The position numbers and the translations under genes were made by a program. The notes under the pieces were generated by a model. The model was not told the DNA's origin. It worked only from the letters and a program-made list of their open reading frames with translations, and searched no databases. Shown here in pieces: positions 6,560 through 6,846 of a DNA stretch of 6,846 nt; position 1 is the stretch's first letter, and each line of letters begins with the position of its first letter. Source of the DNA: Arenibacter sp963972175 (lineage in GTDB: Bacteria; Bacteroidota; Bacteroidia; Flavobacteriales; Flavobacteriaceae); contig CAXAVP010000241.1 of assembly GCA_963972175.1 (NCBI GenBank), positions 1 to 6,846 of the forward strand. Direction: 5' to 3'.

Positions 6560-6599
6560 ATGGCTATAAGGTTATAGGGTTATAAAGTTGAAAGGTTAG
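6552..6599 (+). repeat. degenerate 8-bp tandem repeat overlapping the rfbB stop codon
   Basis: Six consecutive octamers in perfect register can be read: ACAGTTAA, ATGGCTAT, AAGGTTAT, AGGGTTAT, AAAGTTGA, AAGGTTAG. They fit a consensus close to AAGGTTAT. The first unit contains the rfbB stop codon (6557-6559). After 6599 the pattern dissolves into AT-rich sequence. The 8-bp period is not a codon multiple and the array is mostly non-coding, so it is not a protein repeat. It shows no inverted symmetry of a terminator. Confidence 0.6.
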
Positions 6600-6673
6600 A
6601 ATAATTAGTATATTGAATGGGTCACCGTACTAGTTCAGATAGTCAATGGTTAAAAAAGATGGAAGGGTAATAT

Positions 6674-6703
6674 TTTGGTACGAAAAAGTTTTTTTTACTT
6701 CTG
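6674..6703 (+). promoter_or_regulatory. candidate promoter (TTTG - 18 nt - TACTTCTG) for the four-helix-bundle gene
   Basis: A perfect -33 TTTG at 6674-6677 is followed, with an 18-nt spacer, by TACTTCTG at 6696-6703, which has one mismatch to TAnnTTTG. The spacing is in the normal Bacteroidota range, so this is the only candidate in the window with both elements well placed. Transcription would begin about 80 nt before the start codon at 6788. The spacer contains a run of eight T (6689-6696). Confidence 0.4.
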
Positions 6704-6787
6704 TACACGTATAACCTTCCCACCTAAAAGTCTCAAATGTAAAAATGACAAGAACATAACTATATATAGATTTAAAATACAAACTAA

Positions 6788-6846
6788 TTGAAAATAAAAT
6801 CCCATAAAGATTTAAAGGTTTGGCAAGAATCCATGGATTTCGTCCT
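6788..6846 (+). CDS. Four-helix-bundle protein (23S rRNA intervening-sequence protein family), 5' part
   Basis: Only the first 19 full codons lie in the window, reading MKIKSHKDLKVWQESMDFV when the TTG start is counted as Met. The HKDLKVWQ.SMD pattern is the conserved N-terminus of the small (about 115-130 residue) four-helix-bundle family first known from proteins encoded in 23S rRNA intervening sequences (TIGR02436 type). Cellular role is unknown; members form helical bundles and some relatives (Avd) bind nucleic acids in diversity-generating retroelements. An in-frame stop at 6773-6775 and the lack of any ATG before this motif make TTG at 6788 the only sensible start. No Shine-Dalgarno is seen. 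Whether the gene is intact cannot be judged because it runs off the edge. Confidence 0.8.
   Translation, partial: MKIKSHKDLKVWQESMDFV

Noticed and set aside
6689..6696. Run of eight T as an intrinsic terminator for the rfbB operon
   Set aside because: No GC-rich hairpin directly precedes it, and it fits better as the spacer between the -33 and -7 elements.
6745..6759. Tiny ATG frame (four codons) before the four-helix-bundle gene as a leader peptide
   Set aside because: It is far too short, has no ribosome binding site or attenuator-like structure, and contains no informative codon run.
1..6846. CRISPR arrays, insertion sequences, tRNA or rRNA genes
   Set aside because: No regularly spaced repeats, transposase motifs, terminal inverted repeats of useful length or cloverleaf-like sequences were seen; the only tandem repeats are the short ones listed.

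Overview
The window looks like chromosome of a marine-type member of the Flavobacteriaceae (Bacteroidota). Four things suggest this: AT-rich DNA of roughly 40% GC (judged by eye); no clear Shine-Dalgarno sequences before the genes; two good matches to the Bacteroidota -7 promoter element TAnnTTTG just before start codons; and a gene set (membrane-anchored M23 peptidase, bacterial GH3 protein, Wzz-like protein, RmlB, IVP-like four-helix-bundle protein) typical of that family. All genes seen are on the + strand.

Layout. Positions 1-206 are an AT-rich non-coding leader with promoter-like elements. Positions 221-2596 hold a two-gene unit with a 6-nt gap: an M23 (LytM-type) cell-wall metallopeptidase with an N-terminal membrane anchor, and a GH3-family adenylate-forming enzyme. 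Positions 2597-2761 are a 165-nt spacer with nested inverted repeats and then a strong -7 element. Positions 2762-6559 hold a tightly packed three-gene unit (gaps of 6 and 3 nt): a 560-residue protein of unknown function whose C-terminal half carries nucleoside phosphorylase / AMP nucleosidase-like motifs, a Wzz-like polysaccharide co-polymerase without a kinase domain, and RmlB (dTDP-glucose 4,6-dehydratase). Positions 6560-6787 are a spacer that opens with a degenerate 8-bp tandem repeat overlapping the rmlB stop codon and contains a candidate promoter. From 6788 the first 19 codons of a four-helix-bundle protein run off the right edge.

How the genes fit together. The wzz-like gene and rmlB suggest the start of a surface polysaccharide (capsule, exopolysaccharide or O-antigen) locus. 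RmlB would supply dTDP-4-keto-6-deoxyglucose for deoxysugar synthesis, and the Wzz-like protein would influence chain length or export. The M23 peptidase acts on peptidoglycan, so most of the window concerns the cell envelope. The least understood gene is the 560-residue protein at 2762: it is predicted to be co-transcribed with the polysaccharide genes and has the look of a nucleoside- or nucleotide-cleaving enzyme fused to an unrecognised helical N-terminal region. No CRISPR array, transposase, tRNA or rRNA was seen.
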